NCBI GenBank assembly: GCA_037176725.1
Contig: JAZBRS010000029.1
Coordinates: 43,224,001 to 43,288,000, forward strand
Length of the DNA stretch: 64,000 nucleotides
DNA from: Posidonia oceanica
Taxonomy: Eukaryota; Streptophyta; Magnoliopsida; Alismatales; Posidoniaceae
Direction: 5' to 3'
Part shown: one piece after another, positions 35,701-44,412 of the stretch
How the letters are laid out: every line of letters starts with the position of its first letter
Numbering within the stretch: position 1 is the first letter of the stretch
Position numbers and translations under genes: made by a program
Notes under the pieces: generated by a model
Seen by the model: only the letters and a program-made list of their open reading frames with translations
Told to the model about the DNA's origin: nothing
Databases searched by the model: none

Positions 35701-38403
35701 AAGAATGCTGGTGCAACCTATCAGAGGGCCATGACTGCGCTGTTCCACGACCTCATGCACCAAGAAGTGGAGGTCTATGTAGACGATATGATTGCCAAAA
35801 CCAAAGAGCCCGAAGATCATCTTGCCTGTCTCAGAAAGCTCTTTGACCGTCTACGGAAGTACAAGCTGCGCCTGAATCCCAAGAAGTGCGTATTCGGGGT
35901 ATCTTCTGGCAAATTGCTCGGCTACATTGTTAGCCAAAGGGGGATTGAGGTAGACCCGTTGAAAGCGCAAGCCATCGTGGACATGCCACCCCCTAGAACT
36001 GAAAAAGAAGTCAGAAGTCTGCTTGGGCGTTTACAATTTATCAGTCGCTTCATTGCACAGCTTACGCCCATCTGTGAACCCATTTTCAAGCTCTTGAGGA
36101 AGAATGCGCAGATTCACTGGAGCGAGGAGTGTCAAGCTGCATTTGCCAAGATCAAGCAGCTGCTGATCAAGCCTCCTGTCCTGGTCCCGCCTACGCCAGG
36201 GAGACCCTTACTTCTCTACCTTTCTACCATGCAGCATTCCATGGGCGCCGTCTTGGGCCAACATGACGAATCTGGTAGAAAGGAGCGCGCCATCTACTAC
36301 CTGAGCAAGAAATTTAATGAATGCGAAGCCAGGTACAGTACACTAGAGAAGACTTGCCTGTCCCTTGTCTGGGCTGCACAGAAGCTGAGGCACTACATGA
36401 TGGCATACCCAGTGCAGCTCTTATGCCGGCATGATCCCATCAAATTCCTCTTTCAGAAGCCGGCCATGGTGGGCAGATGTGCTAAGTGGCAGGTGCTATT
36501 GTCCCAGTACGACATCACCTTTGTCACACAGAAGTCCATGAAGGGTCAAGCTATGGCAGACCATCTTGCTGACCTCCCTCTGCCTAAATACCAGCCCCTC
36601 CAGACACAGTTTCCTGATGAAGACATTCTCTCTGCGATGGAGGACTCTGAGCAGAAAGATCCTGAAGAAACAGAGGAATGGCAGCTCTACTTTGATGGTG
36701 CAGTCAACAAGAAGGGCCGAGGCGTAGGCGCAGTGCTGACCACGCCCCACGGACAGATGACTCCTTTTGCAAGGAAGCTGACTTTCACCTGCACAAACAA
36801 CGAAGCAGAATACGAAGCGTGCATCCTGGGGTTGAAAGTCGCCCTCGAGCATGAGGCGCAGAAACTGCATGTGCACGGCGATGCCATGCTGGTGATTTCT
36901 CAAGTGAACGGCAATTGGAAGACAAAAGATCCCAAGCTAGTGCCGTATCACGAACACCTGCTGAGGCTGATGGAAAAATTCAAGAGCATCCACTTCACGT
37001 ACCTGAACAGAGCAAAGAACGCGTATGCAGACGCACTAGCAACTCTGGCATCCTGGCTCACCATTTCAGAAGACAGCACTGTGGATGTATCAGTCGCTCG
37101 CATTGAACAGCCTGCATACTGCATGAGCATAGAGGAAGCGGATCCCGCAAAGGGGCAGCCCTGGTATCAAGACATAAAATCTTTTCTGGAGTCTGGTAGC
37201 TTTCCCCCTGATACCACAGCAGCGGACAAGAGAACTCTGGCGCGTCTGGCGTCAAAATATGTGTTAGGGGCTGGGCAGCTGTACAGAAGGTCATACAATC
37301 AGATGCTACTGCGCTGCCTGAACAAATCGAAGGCTGACACGCTGATGCTCCAAGTGCATGCGGGGACCTGTGGCCCGCACATGAACGGCGTCCTCCTGGC
37401 CAAGAAGATCATGCTGCAAGGTTATTTCTGGCAGACCATGGAAGCTGACTACTGCCGGTTCGTGCGTAGATGCCACAACTGTCAAATCCATGGTAACTTC
37501 ATCAAGGCCCCTCCGCATCAGCTGCATAACATGTCTTCGCCATGGCCTTTCTCCACCTGGGGGATCGATGTCATTGGCGCCATCCACCCTGCTGCTTCCA
37601 ATGGTCATCGTTACATTCTGGTAGCGGTCGATTACTTTACCAAGTGGGTGGAAGCAGCCTCTTACAGGACAATCACTGCTGCGGCAACAGAAAAATTTAT
37701 CAGAAACAATATTGTTGCCCGATACGGAGTCCCGCACTCTGTCATCTCTGATAACGGCTCAAACTTCATTGCCAAAAGGATCGAAGAATACCTGCAAAGT
37801 CTCAAGATCAAGCACCATCGATCCTCGCCCTATCGGCCACAGATGAACGGAGCAGTGGAATCTGCAAACAAGAACATTGTCAAGATCCTGAAGAAAATGG
37901 CAGAAATCCACAAGGATTGGCACGACAAGCTCCCGTACGCGCTCTGGGCGTACAGGACATCAATCCGGACCTCTACAGGAGCCACCCCATACTCTCTGGT
38001 GTACGGCATGGAAGCGGTGTTACCTGTTGAAGTAGAGATCCCCTCCCTGCGGATCCTGCGGGAAGCTAAGTTAGAAGAAGCAGAATGGGTCGAAGACCGC
38101 TGCGTCCAACTGAACTTGATTGATGAGCGCAGATTGCAAGCCATGCACAACGCTCACTGCTATCAGAAGCGGATGGCCAGAGCATTCTTGAAGAAGGTCC
38201 AGCCCAGAAGCTTCCAGCCAGGGGACCTTGTTTTGTGCGCCATTCACTTGCCTGACGGTCGAGGGAAATTCCGACCCAATTGGCGTGGCCCCTTTGTGGT
38301 CAAGCTGATCTTCTCGGGAGGCGCTGTAACTCTTGAGGATATGGACCAGGTCGAGCAGTCTGAGCCCGTCAACCTCTGCTATCTGAAGAAATACTATCAG
38401 TAG
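32725..38403 (+). CDS. pol: E3 unit 1 pol: protease, RT, RNase H, aRNH, integrase
   Basis: This is an intact frame of 1892 codons, continuous with gag apart from the amber codon before it. It has no ATG of its own at the start. Protease: active-site DNGS at 32833-32844. G-patch-like glycine motif at about 33340-33400. A long Ala/Ser/Gln-rich linker, then RT with YVDD at 35776-35787. Native RNase H at about 36200-36530 has 'YLSTM' where the catalytic TDAS is expected. Archaeal-type RNase H: FDG at about 36691-36699. Integrase: zinc ligands H at 37357 and 37378, C at 37471 and 37480; catalytic D 37567, D 37750 and E 37858 (35 residues between the last two); C-terminal GPF-type module ending at TAG 38401-38403. 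It copies RNA to DNA and integrates it. The domain order is diagnostic of Tat/Ogre. Confidence 0.94.
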   Translation, partial: VISFTSDELPPAGINHNQPLFVTVQFKNFRIPLTLVDNGSGLNVCPLRTAIRLGFKAEDITPAVKGMTAFDNTHHDALGILIIPLAIGPVVFDVEFYVVDLKPNFNLLLGRPWLHKHQVLPSTLHRMIKYRRGDDVIVVMAENFEKERIEAVSPVSSQSIPFDPKTSEALSHVNRCEPVNFVPDLERVNSLTVHNNPFRMVENVCHRWGYIKGTPLGRHGQGIAEPIVAVERRKSEGLGYEPKPNEDHCFQLKAHAPAIPRDLTNFTSAGILGSTDYQVTAPAEDWVCIEDYYSDGEQSDATEAVPINSAETVVRAEAPQSVYLALPLAETAGSSAGPVADASSHPSAATSAPQEQTAAVQETETLLLAEPSMLPAVTNTSVPLPPSLEGQSINSVSSMAQLAPSASSSGMQLAQSAPHSPDNLQQLSWQDPMASEAALPQSRPDTKGQLSTTFSGPLSPSKSTPAYSPAVTLEAYPSVAPLTCLFGPSTSELPSADAPVNQIMQTPRAAIHLAAGPVPQAPGAYYVDSPSDEEEGVAIEAQVDSWMSDLELLYQEQLKSIAEDLADHQAAERKGKAVVTDPPLQGDHASIMVLEDSAVPDSPRPDELITLQPEGGSRWFVQPMPHLSNASSGSDQISRQSGVSSTSTLEDPGRGASAADAAAAEQNASAASAAQSAEQSAVSAAESVEPSVESAEHSAESVRSEQAVEGVAGTEVTHRGYKNTRVSVTILKRHQGQAAEHMHSFDITSPSFEKEILSELVAYGEEDDTGMDETDEPLPEFRPYDDDPEGPNLHVEEETEVVNIGTAEEVREVCISAQLSAQARAEFIAVLKEYADVFAWSYEDMVGLDVEIVVHNLPLNPDAKPVKQKLRRWRPQWLLMIKEEIMKQLGVNFLKVVLYPEWLANIVPMPKKDGRIRICIDCRDLNKASPKDDFPLPHIDVLVDNTAGHKMLSFMDGFSGYNQIKMAEEDMEKTSFITPWGVFCYQVMPFGLKNAGATYQRAMTALFHDLMHQEVEVYVDDMIAKTKEPEDHLACLRKLFDRLRKYKLRLNPKKCVFGVSSGKLLGYIVSQRGIEVDPLKAQAIVDMPPPRTEKEVRSLLGRLQFISRFIAQLTPICEPIFKLLRKNAQIHWSEECQAAFAKIKQLLIKPPVLVPPTPGRPLLLYLSTMQHSMGAVLGQHDESGRKERAIYYLSKKFNECEARYSTLEKTCLSLVWAAQKLRHYMMAYPVQLLCRHDPIKFLFQKPAMVGRCAKWQVLLSQYDITFVTQKSMKGQAMADHLADLPLPKYQPLQTQFPDEDILSAMEDSEQKDPEETEEWQLYFDGAVNKKGRGVGAVLTTPHGQMTPFARKLTFTCTNNEAEYEACILGLKVALEHEAQKLHVHGDAMLVISQVNGNWKTKDPKLVPYHEHLLRLMEKFKSIHFTYLNRAKNAYADALATLASWLTISEDSTVDVSVARIEQPAYCMSIEEADPAKGQPWYQDIKSFLESGSFPPDTTAADKRTLARLASKYVLGAGQLYRRSYNQMLLRCLNKSKADTLMLQVHAGTCGPHMNGVLLAKKIMLQGYFWQTMEADYCRFVRRCHNCQIHGNFIKAPPHQLHNMSSPWPFSTWGIDVIGAIHPAASNGHRYILVAVDYFTKWVEAASYRTITAAATEKFIRNNIVARYGVPHSVISDNGSNFIAKRIEEYLQSLKIKHHRSSPYRPQMNGAVESANKNIVKILKKMAEIHKDWHDKLPYALWAYRTSIRTSTGATPYSLVYGMEAVLPVEVEIPSLRILREAKLEEAEWVEDRCVQLNLIDERRLQAMHNAHCYQKRMARAFLKKVQPRSFQPGDLVLCAIHLPDGRGKFRPNWRGPFVVKLIFSGGAVTLEDMDQVEQSEPVNLCYLKKYYQ

Positions 38404-39848
38404 CCGACAGCGGCCCCGTTGCAGATGCCCTTCTCCCACCTACACTTGCATTCTCGCCTTCTTACTTCATCTCCTTTCAAATCATCATCATCATCCTTTC
38501 AGCTCTTGCACCCTCTCCTTTCAAATCATCATCGTCATCCTCTCAAACATTGCATCTTCTGCCCGGTGATGACAACCGGAAGTGCTTGCCTGCTCTGGAA
38601 AGAGTCACCCTGCCTCACCTGGCACTACTTAGATGTCTTAGCAAGTGAGGGAGCCACCACCAATAAGGACAGGCGAACTGCCCAATCTCACAAGGACATA
38701 CACCTCTGAGGGAGAAAAAATGTTAGGTTGTGAGCTTGAAAAAGTGAGAATAGACATCTAGGTTTGGGCACCTCCAAGGAACAGAAGACGAAGACAGAAG
38801 CCGGTCCTAGAGATAGGGGTGTGCAGTCTAACCCTGCTCCTTCTACCCATCACACAGCAGACCCAAAGCCTAAATCCATTACAATTCAAGCACCCTTCTT
38901 TTGCCACCAGAATGGGGATAGCAAAAGCCTGAAAAAAGAAGAGGAAAAAGATCAAGCAAAAAAAAAGAGAAAAAAAGTGATAGAACAAAAACAAAAACAA
39001 AAAAAGGAGAAAAGCAAGCAAAACACAAAAAAAAAAGAAGAAGAAAAGGGCAAAGGTAGCCCAAAAAACACAGGCACCGTTATCCCCCATACTTTACTAG
39101 AGATCCCTAGCATGTCAAGCCTGGAAAAGGGATCTGCCACATCCTCCCAAGAGCAAACACATACCTTCTCCTAGCTAGGGGCAGAGAAAGACTGCATACC
39201 TATGAGGGAGAAACCTTTCAAAAAAAAGAGAGCTGAAAGAATAGGTGTAGGTCCTGAGAGTGCAGCCAGTAGCCTGTCCTCACCGCATCACCACCTGTAT
39301 AATGCCAAAAACCTGTTCCAGAGCGCCACCAATAAGCCGAGAGTCCGAGTAGGGCCCAGTGAGTCGAGGACCACTCCCTTCCTCTGCAGCAGGCACCAAA
39401 GCACTCCGTATGCTGAGGGCACCTAAGCATACTCATCCATCTAAGCATGCTACTCATCTTCATAAGCATATCACCTGCATCATGCATACATGCATCCTCT
39501 TTCATTCCTTTCCTCTTCCATCAATCTCTCCCGCTCTGCAACGCACTTTGGCCTTGAGACAGTACTCCTCCCCTGCAGAGCGCATCAATGACACTCAAGC
39601 TGCGCCGGTCCAGATCACCTGCCTTCCCTCGCCCCCGCATTCGCCGGACTGCTGCCAATTCCCTTTGTTTATTTGTGCTTAATTGCTATGTTCTGTTATC
39701 AACTGCTGAATGCATATGGAACTACATTTTCAGTCTCAGCTTCTGCTTGTTGTCAAAGATTATATGCCTGCGAGATCTGACTGTTTATTGATAGCAGGTA
39801 CTTTCAAGTTTCTGCAGCTATCTGCCTGTCCCTCTGCAAATCAGCGTA
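38404..39848 (+). other. E3 spacer between pol and the extra ORF
   Basis: Non-coding, about 1.4 kb. Blocks near 38570-38740 match E0's 4750-4920. A long A-rich purine tract (38935-39050) corresponds to E0's 5160-5280. 'atagCAG/GTAC' at 39791-39801 lies 52 bp before the extra ORF and resembles an acceptor junction; E0 has a similar one. The tract could separate translation of pol from that of the extra ORF, or reflect splicing, but this is inference. Confidence 0.7.
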
Positions 39849-41051
39849 ATGGGCTTTCCTACTCTGCTGACTCCCGCACATTGCTCGGAAACCCTGCGAG
39901 AATGGATCGGCAGGCTCACTCAACAGGACTGTGAAAAGTTGCGCCTATGGGGCATACCAACCAAGCTGCTAAAGGCTGCTGATGTGGAGGTCAGCCGCCA
40001 CCTTCTGTGTGCCGCCGTGAGATTCTGGAAGCCGGCGCACCATGTCTTCCGTTTCAACAAAACTGAGCTAACACCTACACTGGAAGAGGTGCGTCGGATA
40101 TGCGGCTTTTCAAAGATCTTGGGGCCGCCTGTTTTCATGAGGCGCGACGGATATCTCCGGGTCCTGAACCAACTGACTGGACTCTCCACTCAAGACTGCC
40201 AACAGAAGCTAATCTGCACCAGTGGACCAGAGCCTATGCTTCGCCTTGCACACTTTGATGATATCTTGAACAAGCGTGCTGACCTCGGAGATGAGCTGTG
40301 GCTCCGAGGGTTTGTCATCCGCTTTCTGGGCGAACTAATCTTTACTCATGGCCGACTGACAGTGGCCATCGAGGTCGCAGAAATTGCACTAGCTGTGGTG
40401 ACCCAGCACATAGATCTGACACCAGTTGTCTTGGCAGAGACATATCGCGGGCTGGACCGCATTTCTCATCGCTGCCGCCACTTCCACGGTTGCGGAGCAC
40501 TTATACAAGCTTGGCTGACCGCGCACTTAGAAATGGACTTCCTGCGCCCTCAAATGCATGCCTTTGGAGCCTACTGCAGCAGCGCCCGTACCAGAGCAGA
40601 AAAGAGCGTCAAAGACGAGTACGAGAGGCTGTCAGCACTAACTGACGACGCTGTGATCTGGCGCATCGTTCCCTCTGCAGCAGAGCCGTTCACAATCTTC
40701 TTCAGCGCGCGTGACACGCGGCTGATCATTCTTCCATGCTTCACAGCAGGCGTAGAGTACCATCCAATCAGGGTCATGCGCCAGTTCGGCTTCCAGCAGG
40801 GCGCCTTCATTGACAGTACAGCACCTAAGCTTCTACAAACTTATCCTCTCAGCACCACTGCCCCAACCAAGAAGCTTGCTAGTCTGATGCAGCATGGGGT
40901 CCAATCTACAGACATTGCAGCTGTGAGAGGTACAAGATGCACTCCTGACTATGAAGCTGAAGTCCGACAGCTCTGGCCAATTACTGAAATTCCGCCAGGC
41001 GGCCCCTTATTCCCCGACTCCAGGCAGCCGAAGAAGGCTTGGGTTGACTAG
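39849..41051 (+). CDS. Extra ORF downstream of pol: plant mobile domain / DUF7745-like protein, 400 aa
   Basis: Intact ATG-to-TAG frame of 400 aa. Features seen: 'RFWKPAHHVFRF' (residues 58-69) followed by T-P-T-L-E-E-V (75-81) and an 'RRICGF' turn; a hydrophobic segment 'GFVIRFLGELIF' near 150-165; 'VVLAETYRGLDR' near 200; a 'CTPDY..EVRQLWPI' C-terminus. These match the recalled signature of DUF7745, a plant-mobile-domain relative found in transposons and in MAIN/MAIL silencing factors. No signal peptide or membrane segment stands out. The E0 copy has the same codon count without indels, suggesting past selection for the protein. Known Ogre elements carry an extra ORF before gag; here it lies after pol, on the same strand. 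Function unknown. Confidence 0.82.
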   Translation: MGFPTLLTPAHCSETLREWIGRLTQQDCEKLRLWGIPTKLLKAADVEVSRHLLCAAVRFWKPAHHVFRFNKTELTPTLEEVRRICGFSKILGPPVFMRRDGYLRVLNQLTGLSTQDCQQKLICTSGPEPMLRLAHFDDILNKRADLGDELWLRGFVIRFLGELIFTHGRLTVAIEVAEIALAVVTQHIDLTPVVLAETYRGLDRISHRCRHFHGCGALIQAWLTAHLEMDFLRPQMHAFGAYCSSARTRAEKSVKDEYERLSALTDDAVIWRIVPSAAEPFTIFFSARDTRLIILPCFTAGVEYHPIRVMRQFGFQQGAFIDSTAPKLLQTYPLSTTAPTKKLASLMQHGVQSTDIAAVRGTRCTPDYEAEVRQLWPITEIPPGGPLFPDSRQPKKAWVD

Positions 41052-41339
41052 GCCCTTGAGCGACTATCATGTGGCCTTCTTTCAAATTGTGCTGTACATT
41101 TCTGGCCTGCCGCAGGCATTGTACTTATCAAGATCATATCAATGGAAACTGTTTCTGCTTTCTGCTTGCACATCAAGACTCTTTGCTGCATTGCATATCA
41201 TCATCATCATTATCTTGGGCCCTCTAATCAGACTTGCAGACATCCCAGCGTGGCGAAGTCCTCAGCACCCAATCCGGGGCCCAGAGCATCTGCGGGCCTG
41301 CGACATCAAGCTCCGTCATCCGGCGTCCCCAGCTGGTCA

Positions 41340-41930
41340 TCCCCGGCTGGACCGCTGTCCTCTGCGGGCTGGCACCCCAAACTGCCCGGCGAAAGGTCCG
41401 TCAACCTGTCATCCTCCTCAGCTGTTCATCCTCAGCTGGGTCCCTTGCGGGCTGGCACCCCAAACTGCTCGGCGAAAGGTCTGTCAACCGGACACTCTTC
41501 TCGGCTGGTCATCCCCAGTCGAGTCCCCAGTTGGTCGCCCCCAGCTGGATTATTATCTCTGCGGGCTGGCACGCCAAACTGCTCGGCGAAAGGTCCGTCA
41601 ACCTGACACTCTTCTCGGCTGGTCATCCCCAGTCGAGTCCCCAGTTGGTCGCCCCCAGCTGGATCCTTATCTCTGCGGGCTGGCACCCCAAAACTGCTCG
41701 GCGAAAGGTCCGTCAACCTGACACTCTTCTCGGCTGGTCATCCCCAGTCGAGTCCCCAGTTGGTCGCCCCCAGCTGGATCCTTATCTCTGCGGGCTGGCA
41801 CCCCAAAACTGCTTGGCGAAAGGTCCGTCAACCTGACACTCTTCTCGGCTGGTCACCCCCAGCTGAGTCCCCAACTGATCGCCCTCAGCTGAGTCCCTTG
41901 CGGGCTGGTACCCCAAACTACTCGTCTGAC
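41340..41930 (+). repeat. 115-bp tandem repeat in E3 3' region
   Basis: Copies of a unit containing 'acactcttctcggctggtca' begin at 41492, 41606, 41721 and 41836 (114-115 bp apart), with more diverged partial copies before. Each unit holds a 'ggca-ccccaaac-tgct' inverted repeat and 'aggtccgtcaacct'. The junction into 41890-42014 is homologous to E0's 7960-8069, where this array is absent. Confidence 0.9.
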
Positions 41931-41987
41931 AAGCACGACACTCTTGTCATCACTCTCTGCTTTCGATGCCAAGGACGCGCTGGCCAA

Positions 41988-42014
41988 CCCCTGGTGTCAT
42001 CCTGACACTAGGGG
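41988..42014 (+). other. 11-bp stem-loop, E3 counterpart of 8042-8069
   Basis: CCCCTGGTGTC (41988-41998) pairs with GACACTAGGGG (42004-42014) over an ATCCT loop. It keeps the E0 stem through a paired change (U-A to G-C). A further stem, ATGACG (42060-42065) with CGTCAT (42073-42078), follows. Confidence 0.65.
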
Positions 42015-42208
42015 CATCTTTTGATCGCCCCTTGGTATCATTCTTTCCCTCTTTCCCCTATGACGTTCCTGGCGTCATGGGATGATTTCTTCTCATCATT
42101 CCCTTACCCCTTCTTTGCCGGCCGATAAGTCTGATATCTTATCATTCTCATCATTCCCTCATCCCCTCTTTGCCGGCCGATAAGTCCGATATCTTATCAA
42201 TCAACACT

Positions 42209-42690
42209 TCTCATCATGATCTCATCCCCCTCTTTAGCTTAATTTCTCATCATGACCTCATCCCCCTCTTTAGCTTAATTTCTCATCATGATCTCATCCC
42301 CCTCTTTAGCTTAATTTCTCATCATGACCTCATCCCCCTCTTTAGCTTAATTTCTCATCATGATCTCATCCCCCTCTTTAGCTTAATTTCTCATCATGAT
42401 CTCATCCCCCTCTTTAGCTTAATTTCTCATCATGATCTCATCCCCCTCTTTAGCTTAACTTCTCATCATGATCTCATCCCCCTCTTTAGCTTAACTTCTC
42501 ATCATGATCTCATCCCCCTCTTTAGATTAATTTCTCATCATGATCTCATCCCCCTCTTTAGCTTAATTTCTCATCATGATCTCATCCCCCTCTTTAGATT
42601 AATTTCTCATCATGATCTCATCCCCCTCTTTAGCTTAATTTCTCATCATGATCTCATCCCCCTCTTTAGCTTAACCTCTCATCATTACCT
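42209..42690 (+). repeat. 36-bp tandem array, about 13 copies
   Basis: The unit is 'tctcatcatgatctcatccc' plus 'cctctttagcttaatt', 36 bp, near-identical across 13 full copies and a partial one. Copies differ by single bases (gatctc/gacctc, gctt/gatt). It is flanked on both sides by a 'gccggccgataagtccgatatcttatca' hairpin block (interrupted in part), as if the array had grown between two hairpins. The 12-residue periodic frame it creates (42170-42742) is not taken as a gene, because period 36 keeps any frame open. Confidence 0.95.
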
Positions 42691-42769
42691 CATCCCCTCT
42701 TTGCCGGCCGATAAGTCCGATATCTTATCATTCTCATCATGATCTTGCCCCCTCTTATCAATCAATCAA

Positions 42770-42920
42770 TCACTCGTGCTAGGCTGATATCCGAAACTAT
42801 CATCTATCAATCACTCGTGCTAGGCTGATATCCAAAACTATCATCTATCAATCACTCGTGCTAGGCTAATATCCGAAACTATCTCAGGCTGATATTCCTA
42901 AACTATCTTCTGGTCGATCC
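42770..42920 (+). repeat. 42-bp repeats carrying GATA-loop-TATC hairpins
   Basis: Three tandem copies of 'aatcactcgtgctaggctga' plus 'tatccgaaactatcatctatc', with a fourth shorter unit. Each holds GATA, an 8-nt loop TCCGAAAC, and TATC. The third copy has lost one stem base (AATA). Confidence 0.85.
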
Positions 42921-42940
42921 ATGGTCGGCCCGCAGTTGTG

Positions 42941-43845
42941 TTATACGGCTGACATCCAGTAACTGTCCCTCGTAATTGCACTTTTCCAGTTGATAGGTCT
43001 GTAAACTATCCACCGGTTGACAGGACCGTAAACTGTCGCTCCAGTTGATAGGTCTGTAAACTATCGCGTGCAATTACGTTATACGGCTGACATCCGGTAA
43101 CTGTCCCTTGCAATTGCGGTTTCCAGTTGATAGGTCTGTAAACTATCCTCCAGTTGATAGGTCTGTAAACTATCCACCGGTTGACAGGACCGTAAACTGT
43201 CGTTAGGCTGATACTCCTAAACTATCACCAGCAATTGCATTATACGGCTGATATCCAGTAACTATCCCTCATCATTGCGCGTTTCCAGTTGATAGGTCTG
43301 TAAACTATCCGCCGGTTGACAGGACCGTAAACTGTCGCTCCAGTTGATAGGTCTGTAAACTATCCACCAGTTGGTAGGACTGTAAACTACCACGCGCAAT
43401 CATGTTATACGGCTGACATCCAGTAACTGTCCCTCGCAATGCCGTTTCCAGTTGATAGGACTGTAAACTATCCTCCAGTTGATAGGTCTGTAAACTATCC
43501 GCCGGTTGACAGGACCGTAAACTGTCGCTCCAGATGATAGACTGTAAACTATCCGGCATTGCGTTATACGACTGATATCCAGTAACTACCACTCATGGTT
43601 TGTGGCTTCCAGTTGATAGGTCTGTAAACTATCCGCCAGTTGATAGGTCTGTAAACTATCCGCCAGTTGATAGGTCTGTAAACTATCCGCCAGTTGATAG
43701 GACTGTAAACTATCCCACAACCATGTTATACGGCTGATATCCAGTAACTATCACTCACAACTGCCTCCGGTTGACAGGACCGTAAACTGTCGCTCCCGGT
43801 TGATAGGACCGTAAACTATCCGGACGATAAGCCCGTCACCTTATC
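42941..43845 (+). repeat. Array of about 28 short hairpins with covarying stems
   Basis: Modules of 25-41 bp, most built on 'agttgataggtctgtaaact' plus 'atcc'. Stem types seen: GATAG/CTATC (for example 42992-43010), GACAG/CTGTC (43183-43201), GGTAG/CTACC (43373-43391), GACA/TGTC (42951-42967), GATA/TATC, and GATAAG/CTTATC (43826-43845). Loops are 8-9 nt and mostly end in GTAAA or GTAAC. One unit near 43574 has a mismatch (GATA/TACC). Recurrent 'ttatacggctga' spacers divide the array into larger blocks. Confidence 0.88.
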
Positions 43846-44328
43846 ATTTTTTTTTCTCCTTTTCGGCGCGGCCTTGTCCCAGGAAGACGAAGCCGCGCAC
43901 CCCCTTTCCTGCGATAGGAGAGTTGGCCTCTCTCCTCGCACCCTTCTTTCCAGCTAGCCTGCTCCCCGGGGGGGACCAGCTGCACCCTGTTTTCCTTCGC
44001 TTTGTCGTGTAAGTCTGGCCTCCCTGCCAGATATTCGCACCACATCGCGCCTTTTTATCATTTTTTTTCCTGCATCATCTCAGCACTTTCTTAGCTAGCA
44101 CTGCATATCACTTTAGCATCACCAGTATCACTTGCACAGCATCAGCATTTTCTTATAGCTGCACTAACTTTTGTACTAACTCTTGCATTGCACTCGCATC
44201 AGCATGCATACACACTGCACAGCATCCATCTGCACTGGCATCTTGCACTGCGGCAATGGGCTATGATCTTCGGTGTATCCGCCGAATAAGTAGTTCACGC
44301 CCATAGCAACCCGCTGCTCCCGCCAGTC
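43846..44328 (+). other. E3 3' region between hairpin array and PPT
   Basis: No coding sequence is supported. It holds stem GCGCGGC (43866-43872) with GCCGCGC (43892-43898), stem GGAGAG (43917-43922) with CTCTCC (43930-43935), T-rich tracts, and a 'gcatcagcat'-type stretch (44085-44260) resembling E0's 9625-9960. Confidence 0.6.
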
Positions 44329-44412
44329 AGATGGGGTGTCTTGTCAACCCTGAGCAGCGGCCGCGCTCCGCTTGCCCTTGCTCAGGGAGGGGCATCTGTT
44401 GACACCCCATCT
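44329..44412 (+). promoter_or_regulatory. E3 polypurine tract bulged between two helices, with LTR start
   Basis: The polypurine tract AGGGGCATC (44388-44396) ends at the LTR start (TG at 44397). AGATGGGGTGTC (44329-44340) pairs over 12 bp with GACACCCCATCT (44401-44412), the beginning of the LTR. CCCTGAGCA (44348-44356) pairs over 9 bp with TGCTCAGGG (44379-44387). The tract is left unpaired between the helices. E0 shows the same fold at 10033-10112. Confidence 0.68.

Noticed and set aside
42170..42742. 190-aa open frame with a 12-residue repeat
   Set aside because: The 36-bp unit is a multiple of three and lacks stops, so the frame stays open by construction. There is no start context or protein-like variation.
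42209..43845. CRISPR-like regular repeats
   Set aside because: The copies are contiguous or share their spacers; there are no unique spacers or cas genes, and the context is a plant retrotransposon.
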